NCBI GenBank assembly: GCA_005877675.1
Contig: VBNZ01000147.1
Location: forward strand, 1 to 20,302
Origin: Gammaproteobacteria bacterium
GTDB lineage: Bacteria > Pseudomonadota > Gammaproteobacteria > Xanthomonadales > Rhodanobacteraceae
Length of the DNA stretch: 20,302 bases
Direction: 5' to 3'
In this document: piece by piece, positions 1 to 7,300 of the stretch
Position numbering within the stretch: position 1 is the stretch's first letter
How the letters are laid out: every line of letters begins with the position of its first letter
Notes under the pieces: model-generated
What the model was told of the DNA's origin: nothing
Seen by the model: only the letters and a program-made list of their open reading frames with translations
Databases searched by the model: none
Made by a program: the position numbers and the translations under genes

Positions 1-1592
1 CCCTTGAGTTCTTCGGTCAGGGTGACAAGTTGACGCATCACACGGCTGTCCGGATCGAAACCACGCTCGCGGATTGCGGCCTCGCGCGTCTGCCCGCTCG
101 GCACGCGCGTGGAGATGCCGCTCAACTGATCGAGCGCATCGTCGGACAGACCCAACGCTCGTCCGACATCGCGCAACGCGCTCTTACGCCGATAGCAGAT
201 CACCGTTGCCGCGATCGCGGCGCGCGCGCGGCCGTACTTGGTGAATACATACTGGATCACTTCCTCACGGCGCTCGTGCTCGAAATCGACATCGATATCC
301 GGCGGCTCATCGCGCTCGTCGGAGAGAAAGCGCTCGAACAGCAGGTGGCTTTCATCGGGATTCACAGCGGTGATGCCGAGGCAATAGCACACGGCAGAAT
401 TTGCCGACGAGCCGCGACCCTGACACAGAATGCCCCGCTCCTCGCGCGCGTAACGCACGATGTCGTGCACGGTGAGAAAGAACGCTTCATAGCGCTTGCG
501 CGCGATCAGCGCGAGTTCCTTCTCGATCGTTGTCCGGGTTTTTTCACTCAATCCCTGCGGGTAGCGTCGCGCCGCGCCGGCGTAAGTCAGCGCGCGCATA
601 TGGGCGGCATGCGTGACGCCTGCAGGCACGAGTTCATGCGGATATTCGTAATTCAGAGTACGCAGATCGAACATGCACTGCGCGGCGATGTACAGCGTTT
701 CGGCAAGCAAAGCCGGTGGATACAGCGCCGCCAGGTCGTCAACACGGCGCAGATGACGCTCGCCATTCGGAAACAGCGCGAACCCTGCCTCCGCGACCGA
801 GCAACCAAGCCGGATCGCGGTCATGACATCTTGCAGCGCGCGTCGCCGCCGCACATGCATATGCACATCGCCGGCCGCGGCGAGCCGCAGGCCATGGCGT
901 GCGCCAAGCGCCTGCAACCACGTCAACTCGGCCGTATCGTCAGGGCCGCGGTGCAGTTCGACGGCAAGCCAGGCGCGTTGTGGAAAATGTTGCGTTATCC
1001 ACTTTGCATCATCGTCATCATTGCTCTGTTCAGCAGATCGGCGCGGGACCCACAGCACCCGCACTCCCGGACCGAGCTGTTCGGCGTCTGCGCGCGTAAG
1101 TCGGTATTCGCCCTTGGCACTGCAGCGTCTCCCGGTCGTAATCAGACGACATAGATCGGAATAGCCGGACTGATCGGCGGCAAGCACGACCAGCTTGGGA
1201 CCATCGGCGAGCTGCATTTCGCTGCCGACGATCAGTTTGATCTTGGCGTCGCGTGCCGCTTCCCACGCGCGCACGATGCCGGCGAGCGAGCACTCGTCGG
1301 TGATCGCCAGCGCGCTGTAGCCGAGTTTTTTCGCGCGCTCGAACAATTCCAGCGCGCTCGATGCGCCACGCTGGAAGCTGAAGTTCGACAGGCAGTGCAG
1401 TTCGGCGTAGCCGGCTTTACTCCCTCTCCCCCCGACAGGCCCAGGGGATAGGGTTGGGGTGAGAGGGCGCTCTGCGGCGCGGTCAAGAATCCGCTGCGAA
1501 GGTTCATTAATTTCGCGCGGATGCTCGTTGATGCGCGCCTGCCGGCCGAAGCGATGCGGCGAGAATCGATGCAATGAGCGTCGGCGCTTCAT
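1..1592 (-). CDS. dnaE2: Error-prone DNA polymerase DnaE2 (N-terminal part, runs off the window)
   Basis: Translation of the minus strand gives a C-family polymerase of the DnaE2/ImuC type, the catalytic translesion polymerase of the ImuA-ImuB-DnaE2 mutasome. Visible are the PHP-domain opening YAELHCLSNFSFQRGAS, a glycine/serine stretch GRGSSANSAVCYCLG, and the palm motif PDIDVDFEHERREE with its paired aspartates. About 530 codons lie in the window; the C-terminal part is beyond base 1. The start is ATG 1592-1590, which overlaps the imuB stop as ATGA, so translation is probably coupled. The start leaves about 60 residues before the PHP motif, longer than I expect for the family. Part of that tail (roughly residues 41-58) is encoded by a REP-like repeat (see 1420-1470). 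It is last in the lexA-imuA-imuB-dnaE2 operon and so should be SOS-induced. The family call is firm; the exact start is slightly less so. Confidence 0.93.
   Translation of the reverse strand, partial: MKRRRSLHRFSPHRFGRQARINEHPREINEPSQRILDRAAERPLTPTLSPGPVGGRGSKAGYAELHCLSNFSFQRGASSALELFERAKKLGYSALAITDECSLAGIVRAWEAARDAKIKLIVGSEMQLADGPKLVVLAADQSGYSDLCRLITTGRRCSAKGEYRLTRADAEQLGPGVRVLWVPRRSAEQSNDDDDAKWITQHFPQRAWLAVELHRGPDDTAELTWLQALGARHGLRLAAAGDVHMHVRRRRALQDVMTAIRLGCSVAEAGFALFPNGERHLRRVDDLAALYPPALLAETLYIAAQCMFDLRTLNYEYPHELVPAGVTHAAHMRALTYAGAARRYPQGLSEKTRTTIEKELALIARKRYEAFFLTVHDIVRYAREERGILCQGRGSSANSAVCYCLGITAVNPDESHLLFERFLSDERDEPPDIDVDFEHERREEVIQYVFTKYGRARAAIAATVICYRRKSALRDVGRALGLSDDALDQLSGISTRVPSGQTREAAIRERGFDPDSRVMRQLVTLTEELK
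1420..1470. repeat. REP-like repeat inside the dnaE2 N-terminus
   Basis: A C-rich arm (CCCTCTCCCCCC) is followed about 15 bases later by a G-rich arm (GGGGATAGGGTTGGGGTGAG). The same pattern recurs at 12871-12921 and 13548-13600. Read on the minus strand in the dnaE2 frame it encodes RPLTPTLSPGPVGGRG, the low-complexity peptide that such repeats give when translated. It sits between the start codon and the first PHP motif. Confidence 0.75.
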
Positions 1593-3061
1593 GCAAACCA
1601 CCCATGCAGCATCCAGTCGTCGCATTCATTGCTTGCGGCGAATGCCCAGGCCCGCTGCCCATCGCGCGTCTCGACCACATAGTAGTCGCGTCGCGTGTCC
1701 TCGCCATCCCACCAGCCGCTTTCAATGCGCTCGGGTCCGGCGAGCAGCTGCGGCGGTGTGCCGCGCAACCGGATGGGTTGATGCAGCAGCCATAGTGGTC
1801 GAGGCGATTGTGTTTGCGCGACTTGAAGTGCATCGCGCGCATCCGCTGCGGGCGAGACACGATGCCGAGTTTGTACGGTTGCATATTCAGCCTTCCATCC
1901 ACGCTCCGGCCGATGATCGGCCGCGAGCGCGAGTCCGCGCACGGCCTCGTCGCCGAGATGTGCGCGCAGGCGTTCGGCCAGCTCAGGCCAGGCCAGCGCC
2001 TGCGCGCGCTGCGGCTCGAACAGATCGCGATGCTGCGGGCGCAGGGTCGGCAGATCGCGTGCGATCAGCGCGATGCCGTTCACCGCCGCCACGAGTGCGA
2101 CACGTTCGAGGCGGCTGCGGATCAATTCGTACAGCATGTGCGCTTCGCGCTGCGGCGTGAGCAATTCAATCGGGATCCGCGTCGCCGCAGTGCCTTCGTG
2201 CTCGAGCACGAGATCGCAACGCTGCACGCCGCCATCGCGCGCAGCGAGAAACAGCGCGAGCTCGCTGGTGAGACGCTTGAGCGGAAACAGCAGCGGCGGC
2301 CAGGCGTCGATCAGATGATCGAATTCGATGCGATGCGCGAAGCGGTCCGGCGGACGGTACAGCGCGAGAATTTCCGTATCGATGCCGCGCAGACGATCGA
2401 GTGCGGCCAGCGTCGCCGGACCGCTGCGTCGCGCGAATTCCGGCCGCGGCAGCGCGAATGCCTCGCGCAGCGTGCGCAGGCCGACTTTATATAAAAGTGT
2501 AATCGCATTCTCGGACAGGCCACTGTACGCGAGCGGCACGTTGCCGAGCGCGGCGAGCATCGGTTCGCGCTGATCGACGAAGAACCCGTCGTGGCGCAGC
2601 GCGAACGTGCGCGCAGCCGCAGGCACGGGCGCGACTGCAAGCGTCGGTGTGTAACCGAATTGCATCAGCTCACGCCGCAGGCGGCGCTCGAGCGCGGCCC
2701 AGCCGCCGAACAGATGCAGGCTCGCACCGACTTCAAGCAGCAGCGCATGCGGTTCGCTCAGACTCACGTGGCTAGTGAAGCGGTAGGCCCACGCGGCCAG
2801 ACTCAACAACAGGCGTTGTTCTGCAGCCACATCGCGCGTGCGCGCGTGCAGGCGCGCGCAGAGCGCGCGCGCGGCCGCAAGTGGCTGATCCTCACGCAAA
2901 CCGGCATGGCGCGCCGCCGCATTGAGATAAACGAGATGCTGGCGCTGCTGCGGCCCATCGACAACCACGCACGGCTGCGCTTCGTCGCCGTCATCGAACG
3001 CGCTGTCATCAACGATGGCGCGCAGCGGCAGATCGGAAAAATGGAGGCAAGCCCAGAGCAT
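1589..3061 (-). CDS. imuB: ImuB, Y-family-like mutasome adaptor protein
   Basis: The 490-residue product is an ImuB protein: a Y-family polymerase fold that does not polymerise but links the DnaE2 polymerase to ImuA and the sliding clamp. The first catalytic motif of true Y-family enzymes (DMDAFF-like) is replaced here by LWACLHFSD at residues 2-10. The second is replaced by LLLEVGASLHLFGG (107-120), so catalytic acids are missing, as is normal for ImuB. A helix-hairpin-helix-like region lies near 170-235. QHRDLF (343-348) resembles a beta-clamp-binding peptide, followed by a C-terminal tail of the kind used for partner binding. The start is ATG 3061; the Shine-Dalgarno is weak, and a repeat pair lies immediately upstream. 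The stop overlaps the dnaE2 start by four bases. Confidence 0.93.
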   Translation of the reverse strand: MLWACLHFSDLPLRAIVDDSAFDDGDEAQPCVVVDGPQQRQHLVYLNAAARHAGLREDQPLAAARALCARLHARTRDVAAEQRLLLSLAAWAYRFTSHVSLSEPHALLLEVGASLHLFGGWAALERRLRRELMQFGYTPTLAVAPVPAAARTFALRHDGFFVDQREPMLAALGNVPLAYSGLSENAITLLYKVGLRTLREAFALPRPEFARRSGPATLAALDRLRGIDTEILALYRPPDRFAHRIEFDHLIDAWPPLLFPLKRLTSELALFLAARDGGVQRCDLVLEHEGTAATRIPIELLTPQREAHMLYELIRSRLERVALVAAVNGIALIARDLPTLRPQHRDLFEPQRAQALAWPELAERLRAHLGDEAVRGLALAADHRPERGWKAEYATVQTRHRVSPAADARDALQVAQTQSPRPLWLLHQPIRLRGTPPQLLAGPERIESGWWDGEDTRRDYYVVETRDGQRAWAFAASNECDDWMLHGWFA

Positions 3062-3070
3062 GGGGATCCA

Positions 3071-3159
3071 CCGTTCGCCCCGAGGTATCGAAGGACGAAC
3101 TCTCTACGACGAAAATCACCTGGTGACCCGTTCGTGTTTCGATACCTCAACACGAACGG
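3071..3159. repeat. Head-to-head palindromic repeat pair between imuA and imuB
   Basis: The right copy (3128-3159) is a perfect hairpin: CCGTTCGTG, a 14-base loop, CACGAACGG. The left copy (3071-3100) carries the same core GAGGTATCGAA in the opposite orientation with less perfect arms. The two are separated by about 27 bases that include the small palindrome TCACC-T-GGTGA. The pair fills most of the 180-base gap between imuA and imuB and ends 10 bases before the imuB start. It looks like a BIME-type pair of mobile palindromes. Confidence 0.8.
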
Positions 3160-3241
3160 ATTGAACGCTTTCACCAGATTGCGAGCGACCAGACTGAATG
3201 CTGTGCGTCTCAAGAGTTGAGCGCAGCCCGGAAAATTTCAT

Positions 3242-3877
3242 TCATCCGCGACATCGCAAGCGCGTCATGCGGCGCTGATCGAGTCCGCCGCGGCATTTGA
3301 GTATCTCGATCGAAGTCTCGTTATCTTCGGCACGCAGTTGCAGACGCAGTGCCGCCGGGCTCGACTTCGCCGCCGCGCGTGCGGGACGGAACAGAAACGC
3401 GAGCGCATCACCGCTTTCCGCGGCGAGCTGCAGGCGGCGCAGCTGCGTGTAGTCGCATTGCGGCATCCAGCTCAGCACCGCGCCGCACGAGCCCGAGCGC
3501 AGGCACTGCTCGGCGCTCCATGCACCATCCGCCGCGGCGGCATCGAGGTGCACGACATAGTTCAGATCGAGCCCGTGCGCCACGAGCGCGGGCGCATAAG
3601 GAATATACGGCGGCGCGACGAACACCACGCGCTGGCCACGCTGCGTCAATGCAGCAAGTGCGGGCATTACGAGCCCGAGCTCGCCGAGGCCATCGAACTC
3701 GAACAGGATTTCGGTCAGCGCGCCGCAGGGCCAGCCGCCGCCGGGCAGGCGCGCGTCGAGTTCGGCAAGACCCGTCGCCTGCGCGCGCACCTGATGCTGC
3801 GCGATGGCCGAGCGGCGCCATACGCCGGGGTGCTTGAGCACGGCATCGAGTGCGGAAGATTGGACGATCGCGTTCAT
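3242..3877 (-). CDS. imuA: ImuA, RecA-like translesion synthesis accessory protein
   Basis: The 211-residue product matches the proteobacterial ImuA family (also called SulA-like or ImuA/DinB-associated), a RecA-related protein that binds ImuB and RecA in the mutasome. Recognisable features are ATGLAELDARLPGGGWPCGALTEIL near residues 35-60, which is the degenerate RecA-type core around the Walker region, and the beta-strand VVFVAPPYIPYAPAL. A TTG two codons upstream (3883) is also open, but ATG 3877 has a CGGAG ribosome site 6 bases away, so it is preferred. That ribosome site lies inside the end of lexA; the intergenic gap is two bases. The downstream 180-base gap to imuB is filled with repeats. 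Confidence 0.9.
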   Translation of the reverse strand: MNAIVQSSALDAVLKHPGVWRRSAIAQHQVRAQATGLAELDARLPGGGWPCGALTEILFEFDGLGELGLVMPALAALTQRGQRVVFVAPPYIPYAPALVAHGLDLNYVVHLDAAAADGAWSAEQCLRSGSCGAVLSWMPQCDYTQLRRLQLAAESGDALAFLFRPARAAAKSSPAALRLQLRAEDNETSIEILKCRGGLDQRRMTRLRCRG

Positions 3878-3879
3878 GC

Positions 3880-4497
3880 TCAACTCCGGCGGATGATTCC
3901 TGCGTAAACGCCTTCGATCGCAAAACTATCGGTGCGGCGTGGATCGACTTCGATAGCCTCGAAATCGGGATTCTCGGGCAGCAGCAGCAGGCGATCGCGC
4001 CGGCGCTGCAGACGTTTGACCGTGATCTCGTCGTCGAGCCGCGCGACCACGATGCGGCCGTTCTCGGCGCTCGGCGTGCGATGCACCGCGAGCAGGTCGC
4101 CGTCGAGGATGCCGGCGTCGCGCATGCTCATGCCGACGACGCGCAGCAGAAAATCCGCGCGCGGCCGGAACAGCGCCGGATCGACGGCGTAGCTCGCCTC
4201 GATATTGCCTTCGGACATGATCGGGGTGCCGGCGGCGACTCGGCCGACGAGGGGAAGCGAAGCCGCCGCCGGCACCCGCATGCGTTGTGGCAAACGTAAG
4301 GCCCGGTGATGCGATGCACGTTCGAGCGCACCCTTGCGCACCAGCGCCTCGACATAGTCCTGCGCGGAGGAATGCGTCTTGAGACCGAGGTGTTCGGCGA
4401 TCTCGCGCAGCGACGGCGCATGGCCGTGACTATCCAGGTAATCCCGGATCATCGCCAGCACGCGGCCCTGGTTGGGAGTCAGCTCGAAATCGTCCAT
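3880..4497 (-). CDS. lexA: LexA repressor of the mutasome cassette
   Basis: The 205-residue protein has an N-terminal winged helix (LTPNQGRVLAMIRDYLDSHG, PSLREIAEHLGLK) followed by a self-cleaving S24 peptidase domain. The cleavage site is Ala89-Gly90 in VGRVAAGTP. The catalytic dyad is Ser124 (GMSMRDAG) and Lys161 (ITVKRL). An upstream TTG at 4533 is open in the same frame, but it would place the operator and promoter inside the gene, so ATG 4497 is chosen. No Shine-Dalgarno precedes it, and the predicted transcript starts at or beside the A of this ATG, suggesting leaderless translation. Genes of this placement next to imuA are usually the second LexA (LexA2-type) of the genome. Whether a first lexA exists elsewhere cannot be seen. 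Confidence 0.95.
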   Translation of the reverse strand: MDDFELTPNQGRVLAMIRDYLDSHGHAPSLREIAEHLGLKTHSSAQDYVEALVRKGALERASHHRALRLPQRMRVPAAASLPLVGRVAAGTPIMSEGNIEASYAVDPALFRPRADFLLRVVGMSMRDAGILDGDLLAVHRTPSAENGRIVVARLDDEITVKRLQRRRDRLLLLPENPDFEAIEVDPRRTDSFAIEGVYAGIIRRS

Positions 4498-4514
4498 ACG
4501 TACAAATGTACGTA
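4497..4514. promoter_or_regulatory. LexA operator
   Basis: TACGTACAAATGTACGTA is an 18-base palindrome with perfect 8-base arms around a two-base centre. Its core GTAC-N4-GTAC fits the class of operators described for LexA proteins encoded with imu cassettes, and differs from the E. coli CTGT-N8-ACAG box. It touches the lexA start codon and covers the predicted -10, so LexA bound here would block its own operon. Confidence 0.88.
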
Positions 4515-4533
4515 GTTCGATCGAAACTTGCAA
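4505..4533 (-). promoter_or_regulatory. Promoter of lexA-imuA-imuB-dnaE2
   Basis: On the minus strand TTGCAA (4533-4528) and TACATT (4510-4505) are separated by 17 bases. Seven bases lie between the -10 and the lexA ATG, which puts the expected transcription start at the A of that ATG. The -10 lies within the LexA palindrome. Confidence 0.6.
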
Positions 4534-4546
4534 GGGGCATTGCGTG

Positions 4547-4583
4547 ATAGCGTCAACCTATCGTAATCATCGTAACAATCAAT
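4547..4583. promoter_or_regulatory. Candidate OxyR binding site upstream of rubrerythrin
   Basis: Four quarter-sites occur at the spacing of the OxyR consensus (ATAG-N7-CTAT-N7-ATAG-N7-CTAT). They read ATAG, CTAT, ATCG and CAAT, so the first two are exact and the last two have one mismatch each. The site ends at the base before the predicted -35 of the rubrerythrin promoter, the position from which OxyR normally activates. Confidence 0.6.
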
Positions 4584-4612
4584 TTCTTCCCGTCATGCTT
4601 CTGCGCTAGGCT
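4584..4612 (+). promoter_or_regulatory. Candidate promoter of the rubrerythrin operon
   Basis: TTCTTC (4584-4589) and TAGGCT (4607-4612) are separated by 17 bases. The weak -35 is typical of an activator-dependent promoter, and the OxyR-like site abuts it. The transcript would have a leader of about 60 bases. Confidence 0.4.
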
Positions 4613-4677
4613 CAAGGCCTCCGCGGTGCAAACCGGCCGTGGTCGATGTTCCTCCATAACATCAGCAGAGGTGTGCC

Positions 4678-5097
4678 ATGAGCAATCTGAAAGGTTCCAA
4701 GACCGAGGAAAGCCTGAAGGCTGCATTCGCGGGCGAGTCGATGGCGAATCGGCGCTATCTGTACTTCGCGCAGAAGGCCGACGTCGAAGGTTACAACGAC
4801 GTGTCCGCAGTGTTCCGCTCGACCGCCGAAGGCGAGACCGGGCACGCACACGGGCATCTGGAATATCTCGAAACGGTCGGCGATCCAGCGACGGGCCTGC
4901 CGTTCGGCGATACCAAGAACAATCTGAAGTCGGCGATCGCAGGCGAGACGCACGAATACACCGATATGTATCCGGGCATGGCCAAGACCGCGCGCGACGA
5001 AGGCTTCGGCGAAATTGCCGACTGGTTCGAGACGCTGGCCAAGGCCGAACGCTCGCACGCGAACCGATTTACCAAGGCATTGGGCGAGTTGGCATAA
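4678..5097 (+). CDS. Rubrerythrin (diiron domain only)
   Basis: The 139-residue protein is a ferritin-like four-helix rubrerythrin. It reduces hydrogen peroxide at a non-haem diiron site in the cytoplasm. Candidate iron ligands are Glu20 (FAGESMANRRY), Glu53 and His56 (EGETGHAHGH), Glu90 and Glu93 (AGETHEYTDMYPGM), and Glu124 with His127 (AERSH). The C-terminal rubredoxin domain of classical rubrerythrin is absent, so electrons must come from another protein. The Fe-S oxidoreductase encoded next is the obvious candidate. A ribosome site AGAGGTG precedes the ATG. An OxyR-like site and promoter lie 95-130 bases upstream. Confidence 0.93.
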   Translation: MSNLKGSKTEESLKAAFAGESMANRRYLYFAQKADVEGYNDVSAVFRSTAEGETGHAHGHLEYLETVGDPATGLPFGDTKNNLKSAIAGETHEYTDMYPGMAKTARDEGFGEIADWFETLAKAERSHANRFTKALGELA

Positions 5098-5125
5098 CCG
5101 CGCTCATTCGGCGGCTGCGGGATTT

Positions 5126-5200
5126 GTAGGGGCTCGATTCATCGAGCCCGCTTTTCTCGGATATCGGATAAATGCCGGCGCGATGAATCGCGCCCCTACG
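5126..5200. repeat. Pair of inverted hairpin repeats (GTAGGGGC type)
   Basis: The first hairpin has arms GGGCTCGAT and ATCGAGCCC (5130-5149). The second has arms GGCGCGAT and ATCGCGCC (5177-5194). They share the GATTCATC/GATGAATC loop region in opposite orientation, and the whole unit is bounded by GTAGGGGC and GCCCCTAC. This is a BIME-like arrangement. It fills the 113-base gap between rubrerythrin and the Fe-S oxidoreductase, stopping about 10 bases before the latter's ATG. Confidence 0.82.
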
Positions 5201-5210
5201 ACGCACTGTC

Positions 5211-6554
5211 ATGAGCACAACCCCGCCCATTCAACGCGAAGGCAGCCTCGACGCGCCGACGCGTCATGCGCTCGATTGGAAGAATCCCGAATTCTACGAT
5301 CAGGCTGCGCTCGACGCCGAGCTTGAGCGCGTGTTTCACATCTGCCACGGCTGCCGCCGCTGCGTGAGTCTGTGCCAGGCGTTTCCGACGCTGTTCGATC
5401 TGGTCGACGAGTCGAAGACGATGGAAGTCGACGGCGTGGCGAAGTGCGATTACGCCAAAGTCGTCGATCAATGTTACCTGTGCGATCTGTGCTACCAAAC
5501 CAAGTGTCCGTACGTGCCGCCGCACGAATGGAACGTGGATTTCCCGCACCTGATGCTGCGCGCGAAGGCTGCAGCGCATCAACGCGGCGAGACCAAGCTC
5601 GCGGCGAAAATCCTCTCCGCGACGACCGCGGTCGGCAAGCTTTCGACGATTCCGATCGTCGTCGAGGCGGTCAACGCGCTCAACCGCAATCCGCTCGCGC
5701 GCAAGCTGCTGGAAAAATCGCTCGGCGTGGACCGCAACGCACGCGTGCCCGAATACACCTCGAACACGGCGCGCAAGCGCCTCAAAGCACTCGACGGCAG
5801 CGGTGCGGCGCAACCCGCGGGGCGCACGCGCGGCAAGGTCGCGATCTTCGCCACCTGCTACTGCAATTATTCGACCCCGCAGCCGGTCGAGGATCTCGCC
5901 GCCGTGCTGCGTCACAACGGCATCGCGGTGAAATTGATCGAGCGCGAGGTCTGCTGCGGCATGCCCAAGCTCGAACTCGGCGACCTCGCCACTGTGGAAA
6001 AGTATAAAAAGGAAAATATTCCGATGCTCGCGGCGGCGATCCGCGATGGCTGGGACATCAGCGCGACGATCCCTTCGTGCGTTTTGATGTTCAAGCAGGA
6101 GCTGCCGCTGATGTTCCCCGACGATGCCGACGTGCAGCTGGTGAAGCGGCATGTCTTCGACCCGTTCGAATACCTGTGGCAGCGCCACCAGGCCGGCCTC
6201 TTCGACACGCAGTTCAAACAGGGACTCGGCAAGATCGCCTATCACGCGCCGTGCCATCAGCGCGTGCAGAATATCGGACCGAAGACGCGCGAGGTGTTGA
6301 GCCTGATTCCCGATACCGAAATCCAGGCGATCGAACGCTGCTCTGGCCACGACGGCACTTACGGCGTCAAGGCGAAGACTTACGCGTTCTCGCGCAAGAT
6401 CGCCAAACCCGTGGAGACGCGCGTGCAGCAGATCGCGCCCGCGCACTTTGCCAGCGACTGCCCGATGGCCGGCAGCCATATTGCCCATGGCCTCGGCGAC
6501 CGACCACCGGCGGAAAGCCCGATCGGCCTGTTACGCCTGGCCTATGGAATTTGA
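5211..6554 (+). CDS. GlpC-like (Fe-S)-binding oxidoreductase with two CCG domains
   Basis: The 447-residue protein belongs to the GlpC/heterodisulfide-reductase HdrD-like group. Two [4Fe-4S] ferredoxin-type motifs are near the N-terminus: C45-x2-C48-x2-C51-x3-C55 and C88-x2-C91-x2-C94-x4-C99. Two cysteine-rich CCG domains follow, around ATCYCNYSTPQ...EVCCGMPKLELG and YHAPCHQRVQNIG...RCSGHDGTYG. No signal peptide or membrane segment is visible, so a soluble cytoplasmic electron carrier is likely. Lying between rubrerythrin and a DUF3501 gene, it may reduce rubrerythrin; this is inference from context. ATG 5211 is chosen because the protein begins normally there, but it has no Shine-Dalgarno; a repeat hairpin occupies the place just upstream. 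It is not GlpC of a glpABC operon, since glpA and glpB are absent. Confidence 0.88.
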   Translation: MSTTPPIQREGSLDAPTRHALDWKNPEFYDQAALDAELERVFHICHGCRRCVSLCQAFPTLFDLVDESKTMEVDGVAKCDYAKVVDQCYLCDLCYQTKCPYVPPHEWNVDFPHLMLRAKAAAHQRGETKLAAKILSATTAVGKLSTIPIVVEAVNALNRNPLARKLLEKSLGVDRNARVPEYTSNTARKRLKALDGSGAAQPAGRTRGKVAIFATCYCNYSTPQPVEDLAAVLRHNGIAVKLIEREVCCGMPKLELGDLATVEKYKKENIPMLAAAIRDGWDISATIPSCVLMFKQELPLMFPDDADVQLVKRHVFDPFEYLWQRHQAGLFDTQFKQGLGKIAYHAPCHQRVQNIGPKTREVLSLIPDTEIQAIERCSGHDGTYGVKAKTYAFSRKIAKPVETRVQQIAPAHFASDCPMAGSHIAHGLGDRPPAESPIGLLRLAYGI

Positions 6555-6570
6555 AGGAGCGGAGCCTTGC

Positions 6571-6676
6571 CACGGATTACACGAATCACTCGGATGAAAG
6601 AAAAATTTCTTCGCTGGAACCTGCTACTCACCTTATCTTGATCCGTGTTTATCGGCCTTGATCTGTGCAATCCGTG
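6571..6676. repeat. Inverted CACGGATTACAC-type repeat
   Basis: CACGGATTACAC (6571-6582) is matched on the opposite strand by GTGCAATCCGTG (6665-6676), with one mismatch, across 82 bases. Related words (ATCCGTGTTTATC, CACTCGGATGAAA) lie inside. The unit occupies almost all of the 147-base gap between the Fe-S oxidoreductase and DUF3501 genes and could form a large imperfect hairpin in the mRNA. Confidence 0.7.
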
Positions 6677-6701
6677 TCAAACGCTTTTGTTGAAAACAAG
6701 C

Positions 6702-7283
6702 ATGAACAATCTGACGCCAAACGATTTGTATACCCTCGAAGCCTACGCGCGCGAGCGCGTGGCGTTCCGCGCGCGCGTGCTCGCGCACAAGGCGTCGCGC
6801 AAAGTGCATCTCGGTGCGCACGTGACGCTGGTGTTCGAGGATCGCCTGACGATCCAATACCAGATTCAGGAGATGCTGCGCGTCGAGCGCATCTTCGAGG
6901 CGGCCGGTATTGCCGAGGAACTCGAGGCCTACAACCCGCTGATTCCTGACGGGCGCAATCTCAAGGCGACGATGTTGATCGAATACCCCGACCCGGACGA
7001 ACGTGCGCGCAAGCTGGTCGAACTGCACGGCATCGAGCGACGTGCCTCGCTGCGCGTCGGCGACGATGCGTCCGTCATCGCGATTGCCGATGAAGATCTC
7101 GAACGCAGCACGGCGACGAAAACCTCAGCCGTGCACTTCCTGCGCTTCGAGTTGAACGCAGCGCAGATCGCGGCATGGCGTGCGGGCGCGCGGATCACGC
7201 TCGCGCTCGAGCATCCGGCCTATGCAGCGCAAATCGTGCTCGATGCGCCGACACGCGAGGCGCTGGCGCACGATTTCGACTAA
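6702..7283 (+). CDS. DUF3501 family protein
   Basis: The 193-residue product is recognisable as a DUF3501 protein (NLTPNDLYTLEAYARERVAFRARVLAHK at the start; central LEDRLTIQYQIQEMLRVERIF-like block). The biochemical function is not known to me. It is soluble, with no cysteines or signal peptide, so it is unlikely to carry an Fe-S cluster by itself. Genes of this family are typically found with a rubrerythrin and a GlpC-like Fe-S protein, exactly as here, which suggests a role in peroxide detoxification or in maturing the diiron or Fe-S partner. A GTG at 6645 would extend the frame by 19 residues into the repeat; ATG 6702 is preferred as it begins the conserved sequence. Confidence 0.85.
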   Translation: MNNLTPNDLYTLEAYARERVAFRARVLAHKASRKVHLGAHVTLVFEDRLTIQYQIQEMLRVERIFEAAGIAEELEAYNPLIPDGRNLKATMLIEYPDPDERARKLVELHGIERRASLRVGDDASVIAIADEDLERSTATKTSAVHFLRFELNAAQIAAWRAGARITLALEHPAYAAQIVLDAPTREALAHDFD

Positions 7284-7300
7284 GGCGGCCGAATGCGGGT

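Noticed and set aside
30..1154. A 374-codon plus-strand open frame
   Set aside because: It is antisense to dnaE2, whose PHP and palm motifs are clear on the minus strand.
5196..6488. A 430-codon minus-strand open frame
   Set aside because: It is antisense to the GlpC-like gene with its two cysteine clusters; the composition is typical of a GC-rich shadow.
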